64,000 bases of DNA from Mucilaginibacter galii (GTDB lineage Bacteria > Bacteroidota > Bacteroidia > Sphingobacteriales > Sphingobacteriaceae). The notes under the pieces are model-generated. The model was given only the letters and a program-made list of their open reading frames with translations, was not told where the DNA came from and ran no database searches. Shown here piece by piece: positions 45,724-55,492 of this stretch. Where the stretch lies: positions 124,001-188,000 of the forward strand of contig NZ_BMDO01000002.1 in NCBI RefSeq assembly GCF_014635825.1, read 5' to 3'. Made by a program: the position numbers and the translations under genes. Within the stretch, counting starts at the first letter, position 1, and the number at the start of each line of letters is the position of its first letter.

Positions 45724-46401
45724 TTACAGATCAAGGCTTTCGCCTATGGCGGGTAGTTTTAAGTTCAATCCTGCTTTCAGGAACTTAGCTTTAGCATCTT
45801 CTTGATCAATTTTAATTGCTGGAAAGGTGTCGTAATGCACGCCAATCACATTTTTACAAGCAATAAAGTCGGTTGCTTTGATGGCATCGTCAATACCCAT
45901 GGTATAATTATCGCCAATAGGCAATATAGCCCAGTCCAGTTCTTCTTCGGCTAGTAGTTTCATGTCGTAGGTAAGGGCGGTATCGCCGGCAAAGTAGATC
46001 TTTTTACCTTCGGCATAAATAACGAAGCCTGCGGGTACGCCGCCATAGCTGCCATCGGGCATGCTGCTGGAGTGCAGGGCATAAACCATTTTCACACGGC
46101 CAAAATCAAAGTTAAAGTTGCCGCCAATGTTCATACCGTGGGCATTGTCAATACCTTTATTGCCAAGCCAGCCTGCAATTTCGGCAATGCAAATTACCTG
46201 CGCGCCGCTTTGTTGCTGAATGGGAATTAAGTCGGCCACGTGGTCGCCATGACCGTGCGATACCAGGATATAATCGGGCTTCAGGCTGTTTACATCAATA
46301 TGTTTAGCCAGCTCGTTAGGCGTTATAAACGGATCGAATAAAAGCGTTTTGCCACCGGTTTGTATTTCAACGGTTGAATGGCCGTAATAGGTTAGTTTCA
46401 T
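45724..46401 (-). CDS. UPF0173-family metal-dependent hydrolase
   Basis: The 225-residue protein has the metallo-beta-lactamase fold of the UPF0173 family. The metal-binding motif SHGHGDHVAD (near 49), HSTVEIQTGGKTLLFDPF near the start, and a FAGDTALTYD Asp block (near 138) are visible, as is the final conserved H in VIGVHYDTFP (near 192). These are cytoplasmic hydrolases of unknown substrate, common in bacteria. Length is normal. It faces the glgC gene with a repeat element between. Confidence 0.92.
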   Translation of the reverse strand: MKLTYYGHSTVEIQTGGKTLLFDPFITPNELAKHIDVNSLKPDYILVSHGHGDHVADLIPIQQQSGAQVICIAEIAGWLGNKGIDNAHGMNIGGNFNFDFGRVKMVYALHSSSMPDGSYGGVPAGFVIYAEGKKIYFAGDTALTYDMKLLAEEELDWAILPIGDNYTMGIDDAIKATDFIACKNVIGVHYDTFPAIKIDQEDAKAKFLKAGLNLKLPAIGESLDL

Positions 46402-46494
46402 GGTGTTAGTTTACAAGATACAACACTAAATTGCAGTTAGTTGTTTAAACATGCATGTAACGTTATTGTAAGATAAACGTTAGGCGATCTTTAG

Positions 46495-46800
46495 TTACTT
46501 ACCAAACATGCCGCCCAAATCGCCAAACATATCTTTGGTCATGGATGCCATTTCGGCTTGGTTTACGTTTTCGGCTTGTTCCAAAGCTTTATTAACCGCT
46601 AAAACCAAAAGCTCTTCTAACTGCTCCTTATCGGCTTCTTTCAAAAAAGCTTCGTCAATAGCAATGCTTTGCAATACTTTGTTGCCATTGGCCGTTACCG
46701 TGATCTTGCCGCCCTCAGCTGTGCCGGTTACGCTAATGCCGTCCAGACGCTTTTTAACTTCGCCTGCTTTTTGCTGTGCTTCAAATAATTTATCGAACAT
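46495..46800 (-). CDS. YbaB/EbfC-family nucleoid-associated protein
   Basis: The 101-residue protein is a YbaB/EbfC homodimer-forming DNA-binding protein. It has the coiled N-terminus (FDKLFEAQQKAGEVKKRLDG), the central strand EGGKITVTANGNKVLQSIAID, and the helix EELLVLAVNKALEQAENV. These proteins coat DNA weakly and non-specifically. In many genomes the gene follows dnaX; here it does not, and stands alone. Its C-terminal MFGDLGGMFGK tail is typical. Confidence 0.94.
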   Translation of the reverse strand: MFDKLFEAQQKAGEVKKRLDGISVTGTAEGGKITVTANGNKVLQSIAIDEAFLKEADKEQLEELLVLAVNKALEQAENVNQAEMASMTKDMFGDLGGMFGK

Positions 46801-46918
46801 ATGTTTTGAGTTAAGTAGTTGGTTAAGTTGAGTGGTGAATGGTTCTTTTGCGCGGTATAAGTTGTTGGCTTTTATAACTATTTAACCAATCAACTAAAAT
46901 TAACCACTCACCTAAAGC

Positions 46919-48127
46919 TTACTGATCATCTGCCGCATCGCCGGTGCCGCTGTAGGCGCCTTTGCGTACTACGGGCATACCAGTCATTTTAAACAAATCA
47001 TCTAAATGTAGTAAACTGCCATTCACTAAGTTACCTAACAGAATAATGGTCACATCGTTTTTCATATCGCGCAAAAATATATGCCTGAAACCGTGCCACC
47101 AGCCGGTGTGGTAAACCACTTTTTGGCCCGGGGATTCAAATATGCGCCAGCCGTAGCCATAACTAAAGTGACCGCGTATTAATGGGGTAACGTGTGCTGT
47201 GTAAGCAGAATCCTGGGTGAATGCTTTAATGAGCCTGCCGGCCTTGAGTGCCTGGTCAAACAAATACAAGTCGCCTATAGTGCTGTATATTCCTTTATCG
47301 CCCACAGGGCCGTCTAAAAAGTTTTGCGCTACGGAGTACTTCCAGCTGTTGCGGTCGTGACCAACTACATCAACGGGTATTTTATCATATACCGCCTTAG
47401 AGTACACGGCAGTATGGGTCATGCCGGCGGGTTTAAATATGTGCTCCTGCATATACTGCGCGTAAGGCACACCGGTAACTTTTTCAATAATGGCGCCCAG
47501 TACCATAAAGTTGGAGTTATTGTATAAAAAGCGAACGTTGGGTTTGTTGAAAGGTGCGGGTTTGTATTGCGCAATGAGGTCCATTACTTGCTTATTGCTG
47601 ATGCCCTTTTTTTGATCGAGGTGCTGCGAACGGTAGAGTCCATCTACAAAATATACATAGTTCATCATCCCCGAACGGTGGGTAAGCAGCAGCCTGATAG
47701 TTACGCCCGCATATGGAAAGTTAGGGTAAAAATCGCGCACATCCTGGTCAAGCTTAATTTTGCCTTCTTCCCAAAGTTGCATAATGGCTGTGCCCGTCAT
47801 GGTTTTAGATACCGAGGCCAGTTCAAATTTCGAATCAAGCTTTAAACTGTCGCGGGTTAAGTGGTTAGCCCAGCCAAACGAGCCTTCGTACAAGATCTTC
47901 CCTTTTTTTGCCACCAGTACATTGCCATTGAAAGCGCTTTTTTTATGCAGTTGCTGCATAAAGGCATCAATCTTTTCGTCGGCATCTTTAGGGTTATATT
48001 TTAAGAGTTTTTGAGGTTCGAAGGGCTTATCGGTATGAGCACTGTCTTTTTTGGAAGAATGAGAACAGGAAGACAATAAAGCTACCGCCAGCAAACCGGC
48101 TAAAACACTTTTATACAATAACATCAT
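46919..48127 (-). CDS. Serine hydrolase lipoprotein, class C beta-lactamase-like
   Basis: The 402-residue lipoprotein (lipobox LLSSC, Cys near 20) belongs to the beta-lactamase/DD-peptidase-like serine hydrolases. Catalytic motifs are SVSK (SxxK) in FELASVSKTMTG (near 110), YNN in FLYNNSNF (near 198) and HTG in VVYHTGWWHGF (near 344). Such proteins are D-amino peptidases, esterases or peptidoglycan-trimming enzymes; sequence does not decide between these, and true beta-lactamase activity is not assumed. I start at 48127 because the signal peptide begins there; the frame upstream is open. Confidence 0.88.
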   Translation of the reverse strand: MMLLYKSVLAGLLAVALLSSCSHSSKKDSAHTDKPFEPQKLLKYNPKDADEKIDAFMQQLHKKSAFNGNVLVAKKGKILYEGSFGWANHLTRDSLKLDSKFELASVSKTMTGTAIMQLWEEGKIKLDQDVRDFYPNFPYAGVTIRLLLTHRSGMMNYVYFVDGLYRSQHLDQKKGISNKQVMDLIAQYKPAPFNKPNVRFLYNNSNFMVLGAIIEKVTGVPYAQYMQEHIFKPAGMTHTAVYSKAVYDKIPVDVVGHDRNSWKYSVAQNFLDGPVGDKGIYSTIGDLYLFDQALKAGRLIKAFTQDSAYTAHVTPLIRGHFSYGYGWRIFESPGQKVVYHTGWWHGFRHIFLRDMKNDVTIILLGNLVNGSLLHLDDLFKMTGMPVVRKGAYSGTGDAADDQ

Positions 48128-48550
48128 TGACAGAATATTCGCAATTAAACGACGGCGAAATTCAGAAATTATAGCGCAGCTAAAAAGTATTGTACAAATT
48201 ATTTTTTCTTGAGTTAACACAAATTTTTTATACCCTTAAGCTGGCATGAAGCCGCAACTCTATAGCACTGCCATCAATGGACAATAAAATATAATAAATC
48301 CCACTTTCAATCGGTACTGAGGCCCCCGCATTCACACCATACCGAAAATTAACTAATTGTGTAATTAAAGTAACAGCAATTTTACCAAATGTGCCTTTAT
48401 TTAATACAAAGGCCATTTCACCCATCAAGGGTAATAGAACTATGATATTATTTTAATAATGAGTTAACATGATAACTCGACTTTCGCCGATAAAAATACA
48501 GGCATTCAATCCCCCGGGAAATTATCCGCGAAACAACAATCTCATTAAAG
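48128..48550. other. Divergent intergenic region before susC
   Basis: This 423-bp gap separates the serine hydrolase gene (minus) and susC (plus). It must hold both promoters, but I find no exact TAnnTTTG box. A 66-codon minus frame at 48228-48428 lacks support (see rejected items). No regulator gene (ECF sigma/anti-sigma or hybrid two-component) sits here, which is unusual for a susC locus. Confidence 0.55.
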
Positions 48551-51500
48551 ATGAAGAGAACACTTACTTATTTTTTATATACCCTAACTGTACTATTGCT
48601 TTGCTGCGGTGTGCCTTACCGGTTATATGCAGCTAAAGCTTTATTACAGCAAAGTCAGCCTGCCTTAATTACCATTAAAGGTACTGTAATTGATGATAAC
48701 GATCAGCAGCCCTTAATTGGAGTAACCATAAGCGACGGACGAAAAATGCTTGCAGTAACCAATTCAAGCGGTGCTTTTACGGTATCTGTTCCGGCAGGTT
48801 CGGTTATTACAGCAAGCTATATTGGTTACACTACGCAAACCTTGTCGTACACCAGTAATCAAAACAATATAACCGTTAGGCTTAAAAGTAATGCAGGCCA
48901 GTTAAACGAGGTGGTGGTTACGGCTTTAGGTATCAAAAGAGAAGAAAGAGCGCTGGGTTATTCGGCGCAAAAGGTAGATAGCACCGCGTTTACCAACGCC
49001 GTGGCAAGTAACTGGACCGATAACTTATCAGGAAAAGTGGCTGGTTTGAATTTGGTTAGAAACAGTGGCCCTGCCGGATCGAATAAAATTATTCTGCGTG
49101 GCGAAAACAACCTTACCGGCGATAACGAAGCGCTGATTGTAATTGATGGCGTAGTAGCCAGCAGTTCGGCCAGGAGAACGGCAGGAGCATCTGGTGGTGT
49201 ATATGGTACATCGGGCGATATTATGCCTGCCGATTTTGGTTCGGCCCTGAACGATTTAAACCCTGATGATATTGAAAGTGTTACCGTGTTAAAAGGTCCG
49301 GGTGCATCTGCACTTTACGGTCAGCGCGGTGCAAATGGTGCTATCATTATCACTACTAAATCGGGCAAGGCCAGGAAAAAGTTAAGCATCACCATTACCT
49401 CCAACAATACCTGGGAATCGGTCAATAAAAGCCCGGATATCCAGAGCAGTTACGGGCAAGGGCAGTTTGGCGTGAATTACTTTTCTTACGGTGCTTCAGA
49501 CGATGGCGCCAATCAGAACGCAACCAGTGCAAGCTGGGGAGCACCATTTGGCCAGGGAACAAGCTTTTTTCAGTATGACACGGCCACCAAAACAAGAGGG
49601 CTTACCAGAACACCATGGGTAGCTTATGAAAACCCTATCAAATCATTCTTTAAAACAGGATTTGAAACCTTAAATTCTATCAGTATTGATGGGGGCTATA
49701 AAAAGGTAGGGTTGCGGTTTTCGGCCAACCACGGTAACGATAACTGGATAGTTCCGAACACGGGTTTACAGCGCACCAATATCTCCCTATCGGCAAACAG
49801 CGATGTAACTAAAAAACTGAGTATTCAATTTAAAGCCATTTACAACAACAGAAGCAGCGATAACCTTCCCGCAACTGGTTACGGCAATCAATCATTAATG
49901 TATTGGTTCATGTTTGCGCAGCCTAACGTAAATACCGATTGGTACCGTGATTACTGGGCACCGGGTAAAGAGAATGTGCAGTTTGTGAACATTACCACCA
50001 CTAACCCCGAAAGCCCTTATGCTGTTTCGGAGCAATATATTAATAAACAACACCGCAACGGCGTTATTGGAAACCTGCAGGCCAATTACAAATTAACCAA
50101 CGATTTGAACCTGATGGTGCGCGGCTCCATAGATTATAATAAAGACGGCCGCGAAACATTGCGCCCCTGGGATGCCGCCGGAAATAAGTTTGCGCAAGGT
50201 TCTTACCGTGTGCAGGATATTGCATCGTATGAGATCAATGCCGATTTCTTGTTGAGATATAACAAAAAGTTTTCGAAAGCACTTCAAATGAACGCTACCG
50301 TTGGTGGCAGTCAAATGCGTAACGAATACAAAAAATCGGAGCTTAGGGCAGATGGTTTAGTGATACCCGGCGAGTACCGTTTAGATAACAATGCTAATCC
50401 GTTGATCTCTGTTCCGGATACGGCACGTTACCGCATTAATAGTCTTTACGCGGCTTTGTCTTTCAACCTTAAAAGCTACTTGTATTTAGACTTAACAGGC
50501 CGCCAGGATTGGAACAGTACCCTGGCCACACCATTGAGGACAGATAACGTGGGCTTTTTCTATCCATCGGCAAGTACATCTTTTATTGCTTCCGATGTAT
50601 TTAAATTGCCAAAGTTCATCAGTTACTTTAAACTAAGAGCCTCTATTTCTCAGGTAGGTAGCGGCGGTACAACTCCATATCGTACAGCTTACAATTACAA
50701 CCTTGCATCTAACGGTATTTACCCCGATAGTGCAATGAGCAACCCTAACGTATTGCCTAACCCTAACTTAAAGCCTTTAAAAACAACTACCATTGAGTTG
50801 GGTTCTGAATTGCGTTTATTTAATAGCCGTTTAAACTTCGATTTAGCAGTTTACAAAGGCAAAACCAAAAATCAGATCCTGAGCAGGGTGGTAGATCGTG
50901 CAACCGGGTACAACGTAGCCATATTTAACGTGGGTCAGGTACAAAACCGGGGTATTGAGCTTTCGGTTATTGGAACGCCAATACAAACTAAAAAATTCTC
51001 ATGGCAGGTTACCGGTACCTTTACGGCCAACCGCAATAAAATCATTGAACTGGCAGACAGCTCTGTGGTACTCCGAAGCGGTGCTTTAGGCGGCGGTGCC
51101 ATTGTAGCCAACGTGGGCGGCAGCATGGGCGATTTATATGGCCGTAACATAGTGCGCTCGCCAGATGGTAAAATTGTTTACGATGCAGTTACCGGTAATG
51201 CCAAAGCCGGTACCGATTTGGTTTACCTGGGTAATACTCTGCCTAAGTTCAGGTTCAGTTTTGGGTCTACCCTTACTTACCAGCGCATTAGCTTTTCAGG
51301 ATTATTTGACGCGCAATTAGGCGCGGTAGCACATTCACTTACTTTTTCACGCATGGCCGCTTTAGGTAAGCTGGCTATAACCCTGCCCGGCAGGTACAAC
51401 GGTTTGGTTGGCGATGGTGTAGTGCAAAATGCCGACGGTACTTACCGCCCTAACGATGTAGTGGCAACCAATCTCGAAAGCTTCTATACCTCCTTATATG

Positions 51501-51778
51501 GTTCAGACCAAGCAGAAGGAAGTGTGTTCAAAACCGATTACTTAAAGTTCAGGGAAGCAAATATTACCTACGCCTTCAGCACAAAGTTGGTAAAACGGAT
51601 AGGTATTAACAGGCTAACTCTTGGGGTATACGGACGTAACTTGTTCATCTGGTCGCCATGGCCGGCATTTGACCCTGAGTTTGGTACGTTGTCGGGCACC
51701 GACATTGTGCAGGGTTTTGAAACTGGCCAGTTGCCCTCTACCAGGAGTTATGGTTTCCGTTTAGTTGTGGGGATATAA
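48551..51778 (+). CDS. SusC/RagA-family TonB-linked outer-membrane transporter
   Basis: The 1075-residue protein imports substrates through the outer membrane with SusD. It has a Sec signal (about 1-28), a carboxypeptidase-regulatory-like domain (about 41-120, IKGTVIDDNDQQPLIGVTI), a plug with the SusC signature VVTALGIKREERALGYS near 120, TVLKGPGASALYGQRGANGA (near 250), and a 22-strand barrel ending in FRLVVGI. No STN domain for sigma-factor signalling is visible at the N-terminus. Its gene is directly followed by susD (13-bp gap) and then DUF5689. Confidence 0.96.
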   Translation: MKRTLTYFLYTLTVLLLCCGVPYRLYAAKALLQQSQPALITIKGTVIDDNDQQPLIGVTISDGRKMLAVTNSSGAFTVSVPAGSVITASYIGYTTQTLSYTSNQNNITVRLKSNAGQLNEVVVTALGIKREERALGYSAQKVDSTAFTNAVASNWTDNLSGKVAGLNLVRNSGPAGSNKIILRGENNLTGDNEALIVIDGVVASSSARRTAGASGGVYGTSGDIMPADFGSALNDLNPDDIESVTVLKGPGASALYGQRGANGAIIITTKSGKARKKLSITITSNNTWESVNKSPDIQSSYGQGQFGVNYFSYGASDDGANQNATSASWGAPFGQGTSFFQYDTATKTRGLTRTPWVAYENPIKSFFKTGFETLNSISIDGGYKKVGLRFSANHGNDNWIVPNTGLQRTNISLSANSDVTKKLSIQFKAIYNNRSSDNLPATGYGNQSLMYWFMFAQPNVNTDWYRDYWAPGKENVQFVNITTTNPESPYAVSEQYINKQHRNGVIGNLQANYKLTNDLNLMVRGSIDYNKDGRETLRPWDAAGNKFAQGSYRVQDIASYEINADFLLRYNKKFSKALQMNATVGGSQMRNEYKKSELRADGLVIPGEYRLDNNANPLISVPDTARYRINSLYAALSFNLKSYLYLDLTGRQDWNSTLATPLRTDNVGFFYPSASTSFIASDVFKLPKFISYFKLRASISQVGSGGTTPYRTAYNYNLASNGIYPDSAMSNPNVLPNPNLKPLKTTTIELGSELRLFNSRLNFDLAVYKGKTKNQILSRVVDRATGYNVAIFNVGQVQNRGIELSVIGTPIQTKKFSWQVTGTFTANRNKIIELADSSVVLRSGALGGGAIVANVGGSMGDLYGRNIVRSPDGKIVYDAVTGNAKAGTDLVYLGNTLPKFRFSFGSTLTYQRISFSGLFDAQLGAVAHSLTFSRMAALGKLAITLPGRYNGLVGDGVVQNADGTYRPNDVVATNLESFYTSLYGSDQAEGSVFKTDYLKFREANITYAFSTKLVKRIGINRLTLGVYGRNLFIWSPWPAFDPEFGTLSGTDIVQGFETGQLPSTRSYGFRLVVGI

Positions 51779-51791
51779 TAAGAAACAGATC

Positions 51792-53357
51792 ATGAAAGCA
51801 TATCAAAAAATAACCAGTTATATATTACTATCGGCATTTGTCACCCTGGGTTCTTGTAAAAAAGATTTCAACTCGGTAAATACCGACCCTATCGGCAAAT
51901 CGACTACTACGCCAAGCCAACTGCTGGCGCCGGCATTGGTCAACATTTTATCAACCAACATGACCCGTAACCGGAGCTTTAACAACGAGTTAATGCAGGT
52001 TACGGTAGATATAAGTGACGCAGAAGGTAAGGTTTTTAGGTACGATGTAAGACGTACCTGGGGTGATTCTCCATGGAATAACTTTTATCCTGAATTAACC
52101 AACCTGCGCGATATTTATAACATTGCCAATCAGCCGGCTACCTTAAATACATCTTATAAAGGTATTTCGTTAATTACACAAGCCTGGGCTTTTCAAATTT
52201 TAACAGATGTTTACGGAGATGTGCCATACTCGCAGGCCAATCAAGGTAAAGAGGGTAATTACGAACCTGTTTACGATAAGCAAAAAGACATCTATCTGGA
52301 TTTGTTTAACAAACTGGAAGAAGCCAATAAACTGTTAGCCGAAGGAAAAACCATCATCGCAAGCGGCGACCCGGTGTATAAAGGCGATATAAGCAAATGG
52401 CGCAGATTTGGTAATTCGTTATACTTAAGGCTCTTGCTTCGTATTTCGGGTAAGGCAGAAGTTAGTGCACAGGTAATTGCCAAAATTAAAGAGATTGCCG
52501 AGACTAACAGGGTTAATTACCCTATTATGGAGGACAACTCTCATACCGCAAAAATTTTATGGAACGGTACCAACAGCAGTACGGCCGTATACTCTTCTCC
52601 GTTCATGATCAACGTTAGGGCGGTTGATTTCAGGACACCGGCCATTACCAACTTCTTTCTTGGAAATTTAACCAATTGGGCCGATCCGCGTATTAACGCT
52701 GCTTATGGTGTTAATGGCTATAACAAGTTTGGCATTGCCGCCGGACCGGCAGGTTTAATAGGTGTACCGAGCGGTTATGATACCGGCTCATCGGTTGTTA
52801 AACAATCTTATTTTTATTCTGATGCGCAAAGTGCCGGTGTTACCTTACAAACCGACCCTAATACCGGTATCATAATGAACTGTGCCGAGGTGGATTTTAT
52901 TTTAGCCGAAGCCGCTGCTAAAGGATGGATCAGTGGTACGGGCGAATCTTACTATGTAAAAGGTATTGCCGATGCATTAAATTATTGGATACCCACCATG
53001 TTTACTTCAGTTTCTGACCCGCTCTTGATCAGCTACATTAATGGTGCTGATATGACCTGGAACAATAATTTGCCTTTAAATAATACTACCGCAGGCTCTC
53101 CAAGCAAAATGGAGCTTATTCATTTGCAAAAGTACTACGCCATGTTCCTGGTAGATTTTCAGGAATGGATAGAATATCGCAGAACGGGACACCCTTTTCT
53201 TCCCAAAGGAACCGGTTTGGCAAACGGAGGCCGTATGCCGGCGCGGGTAAATTATCCTTTAATTTCTCAATCAACTAATCCAACGAGCTACAAAGCAGCT
53301 GTTGCAGCGCAGGGTACCGATGATATAAACACCTTAGTTTGGTGGCAAAAACCATAA
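51792..53357 (+). CDS. SusD/RagB-family surface lipoprotein
   Basis: The 521-residue lipoprotein (lipobox LGSC, Cys22) caps the SusC barrel on the cell surface. It has the SusD-like and SusD-like-2 features: VNTDPIGKSTTTPSQLLAP near 30, TPR-like helices such as ISLITQAWAFQILTDVYGDVPY (in parts near 128), the MNCAEVDFILAEAAAKGW helix, and a C-terminal LQKYYAMFLVDFQEWIEYRRTGHP. This is the SusD/RagB-2 subgroup often seen outside classical glycan loci. Start ATG 51792 begins the signal peptide; an upstream TTG overlaps susC. Confidence 0.94.
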   Translation: MKAYQKITSYILLSAFVTLGSCKKDFNSVNTDPIGKSTTTPSQLLAPALVNILSTNMTRNRSFNNELMQVTVDISDAEGKVFRYDVRRTWGDSPWNNFYPELTNLRDIYNIANQPATLNTSYKGISLITQAWAFQILTDVYGDVPYSQANQGKEGNYEPVYDKQKDIYLDLFNKLEEANKLLAEGKTIIASGDPVYKGDISKWRRFGNSLYLRLLLRISGKAEVSAQVIAKIKEIAETNRVNYPIMEDNSHTAKILWNGTNSSTAVYSSPFMINVRAVDFRTPAITNFFLGNLTNWADPRINAAYGVNGYNKFGIAAGPAGLIGVPSGYDTGSSVVKQSYFYSDAQSAGVTLQTDPNTGIIMNCAEVDFILAEAAAKGWISGTGESYYVKGIADALNYWIPTMFTSVSDPLLISYINGADMTWNNNLPLNNTTAGSPSKMELIHLQKYYAMFLVDFQEWIEYRRTGHPFLPKGTGLANGGRMPARVNYPLISQSTNPTSYKAAVAAQGTDDINTLVWWQKP

Positions 53358-53376
53358 TCATATCACTAAAAACTAT

Positions 53377-54888
53377 ATGAAAAAGATCATACTTTACGTT
53401 GCGGCACTAATAGTGTTATGCAGCACCTGGATGGGGTGCAAGCGCGACAGCGATTATATAAAAGTTTCGGTTAGTCCGTACATTTCAAACTTCGATCTGC
53501 GTCATCTTTACAAAGGCACAGATCTGCCACTGAATAACGAAAATTTAGGCGGTGCTACTTCTATCAGGGCTGTTGTGGTTTCAGATCATACCGGCGGTAA
53601 TATTCCTGCCGGATTACTGATTGTTCAAAACAGCCGTGTTGCCGGTAATGCTATCGATTCGTTAAGGGGTATTGCCATCAACATCGGCACTGATGCTTCG
53701 AAATACGTTCCGGGCGATTCTGTCCACGTAAACATATTAGGTGCTACGTTGAAAAGAGTAGATGGAATTATGCAGCTTACCGGCGTTGCTCCTACCAATG
53801 TGGAGAAAAAGGCATCAGGTAAAAAAATAATTGTCAGAGGTGTAAATTCGGGAGCTTTGGCAAGCCGGCCTGGTTATTACGAAAGCACGCTTATTACCAT
53901 TAGTAAAGGGAAAATGGCTCCAGAGCCTGTTGCAGGTGATACGAATGCCGGAAACAAAACCATCAGCGACGGATTTGGAACAGCAGTTGTACACACAGAA
54001 GCAGCTGCAACCTTTTCCAATGAAGGTCCTAAGCCATTTGCCGATGTTACCGGAATTGTATTTGCTACTACCTCAGGTATTCAGCTTTGGCCAAGGTCGG
54101 CAGATGATTCAGATCAACTTCCTGAAATCATACCTTCTGCATTGGTCATAACAGGTTACCTTACAGATCCTTCGTCTACTGATGGAAATTACGAGTATAT
54201 TCAGTTTAAAGCTACCCGCGATATTGATTTTGCAGCAACACCATTTTCGGTGGTAACTTGTAACAATGCCGGTATCCTTGTAGCTCCAAATACAGGCTGG
54301 GCCTTTGGTGGTGTGAGAACATATAAATTCAACATCAGTTCGGGAACGGTTAAGAAAGGGCAATTTTGTTACGTTGGCGCCAATAAAGCCATTTGGGGCC
54401 TCGGCACAACAGATATTAGCAACGCCGTATGGATTGCCAGTAAGCAATACGCTACGGTAAATGGCGATGATTTTGGAACCGCCACAGGCAACTTGCTGGC
54501 TAATAGCGGTAACGTTGCCGGCGTAGCTGTTTTTGCAGGCCTTACCGTAACAGGTAATTCTGTACCATTAGACGTAATCATGTACGGGGGTAATGGTTTG
54601 GTATATTCGGCAGGCCCGCCTGCAGTTGGCTACCGCATTACCAATACAGACCAATACAGTACTATACAAAGCAGAGTAACAGTGCCGTTTTATGGTGCAG
54701 GTAAAAACATCAGCAAATTTGGTTTTCCTTCAACCGCAGGTGCGTTTACCATGTTAGGCGGTGCTTACAATCCTACAACGGGTATCTGGAGCACCGGCAG
54801 AACGGCTAAGTTTATTGTATTAACCGGCTCGTCGCCTCTTTCAGCCATTGAAGAAGCTACCGGCTTTACCACCTTGGTAGATAAATAA
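53377..54888 (+). CDS. DUF5689-domain lipoprotein
   Basis: The 503-residue protein has a lipoprotein signal (STWMGC, Cys21) and a DUF5689 domain (about 45-240), recognised by TSIRAVVVSDHTGGNIPAGLLIVQNS and SLRGIAINIG. DUF5689 resembles OB-fold-like nucleic-acid or sugar-binding modules and is found next to SusCD in Bacteroidota. The rest (about 250-503) is beta-rich with no recognised catalytic motif. It is placed 19 bp after susD, so it is very likely the third member of the surface complex. Confidence 0.85.
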   Translation: MKKIILYVAALIVLCSTWMGCKRDSDYIKVSVSPYISNFDLRHLYKGTDLPLNNENLGGATSIRAVVVSDHTGGNIPAGLLIVQNSRVAGNAIDSLRGIAINIGTDASKYVPGDSVHVNILGATLKRVDGIMQLTGVAPTNVEKKASGKKIIVRGVNSGALASRPGYYESTLITISKGKMAPEPVAGDTNAGNKTISDGFGTAVVHTEAAATFSNEGPKPFADVTGIVFATTSGIQLWPRSADDSDQLPEIIPSALVITGYLTDPSSTDGNYEYIQFKATRDIDFAATPFSVVTCNNAGILVAPNTGWAFGGVRTYKFNISSGTVKKGQFCYVGANKAIWGLGTTDISNAVWIASKQYATVNGDDFGTATGNLLANSGNVAGVAVFAGLTVTGNSVPLDVIMYGGNGLVYSAGPPAVGYRITNTDQYSTIQSRVTVPFYGAGKNISKFGFPSTAGAFTMLGGAYNPTTGIWSTGRTAKFIVLTGSSPLSAIEEATGFTTLVDK

Positions 54889-54921
54889 TAATAAGCCGGG
54901 CATCAAGTGCCCGGCTTATTA
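54889..54921 (+). terminator. Intrinsic terminator after the DUF5689 gene
   Basis: A 13-bp perfect stem (54889-54901 with 54909-54921) with a 7-nt loop directly follows the stop codon. The T-run is short, so read-through to the next genes is possible. Confidence 0.65.
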
Positions 54922-54972
54922 CTCAATTCAACAGATCAGTAATCACTTTATATCAACTTTAAAAACAGAATT

Positions 54973-55440
54973 ATGAAAAGTGTAGTGTCAAAATTGGTTT
55001 ATGCCGTAGTAATGGTATTTCTATTTAATGCAGGTTATGCCGGCGTATTACCAGTAACTAAAGTGTTGCCCCGGATTAAAACTGCCCAAAAGAAGAAAAC
55101 AGCTTACAATACCAATGTTTCATTTGTAAACCAGTCTGGAGCGGCTTTTACCTATATTGAAATAAGCGGAATAGATGGCAACAATCAACCTTACTCAATC
55201 TATACCCTAAACCCGCTTGCCAATGGCGGCCAGGCTAATTTCTTTGTGGCAGGTGGTATTCAAACCATTAAAGTGCGCATTAACACTGCACGCCCCAAAG
55301 AGTACGGTGTAGAAGCTTACGATGTAAATGATAACTTTTTATATTCAAAAGGCAGTAACGATACCGATGATTTTATTTTCACGTTACCACAGACCTTTGA
55401 TAGCTCTATGGAGCAACTATCATTATATTTTAATTTATAA
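54973..55440 (+). CDS. Small secreted protein of unknown function
   Basis: This 155-residue protein has a Sec signal (about 1-22, GYAGVLP) and then a beta-rich domain with a NVSFVNQSGAAFTYIEISG start and a GGIQTIKVRI strand. I do not recognise the family; it resembles fibronectin- or jelly-roll-like small modules. It lies between the DUF5689 gene and the phosphoesterase gene, 52 bp from the latter, so it may belong to the same locus. Confidence 0.7.
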   Translation: MKSVVSKLVYAVVMVFLFNAGYAGVLPVTKVLPRIKTAQKKKTAYNTNVSFVNQSGAAFTYIEISGIDGNNQPYSIYTLNPLANGGQANFFVAGGIQTIKVRINTARPKEYGVEAYDVNDNFLYSKGSNDTDDFIFTLPQTFDSSMEQLSLYFNL

Positions 55441-55492
55441 TAAAGCTAATATAATACCGGCATAGGCCACTCTTTTCCTCCTAATCAATATA

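Noticed and set aside
46919..48127. True class C beta-lactamase conferring resistance
   Set aside because: The SxxK, YxN and HTG motifs occur in many esterases and D-peptidases; nothing specific points to beta-lactam hydrolysis and no AmpR-like regulator is adjacent.
48228..48428. 66-codon minus-strand ORF upstream of the serine hydrolase gene
   Set aside because: It could be read as a protein, but has no recognisable motif, no promoter box and no ribosome-binding site; the gap likely only holds regulatory DNA. It could be re-examined if conserved.
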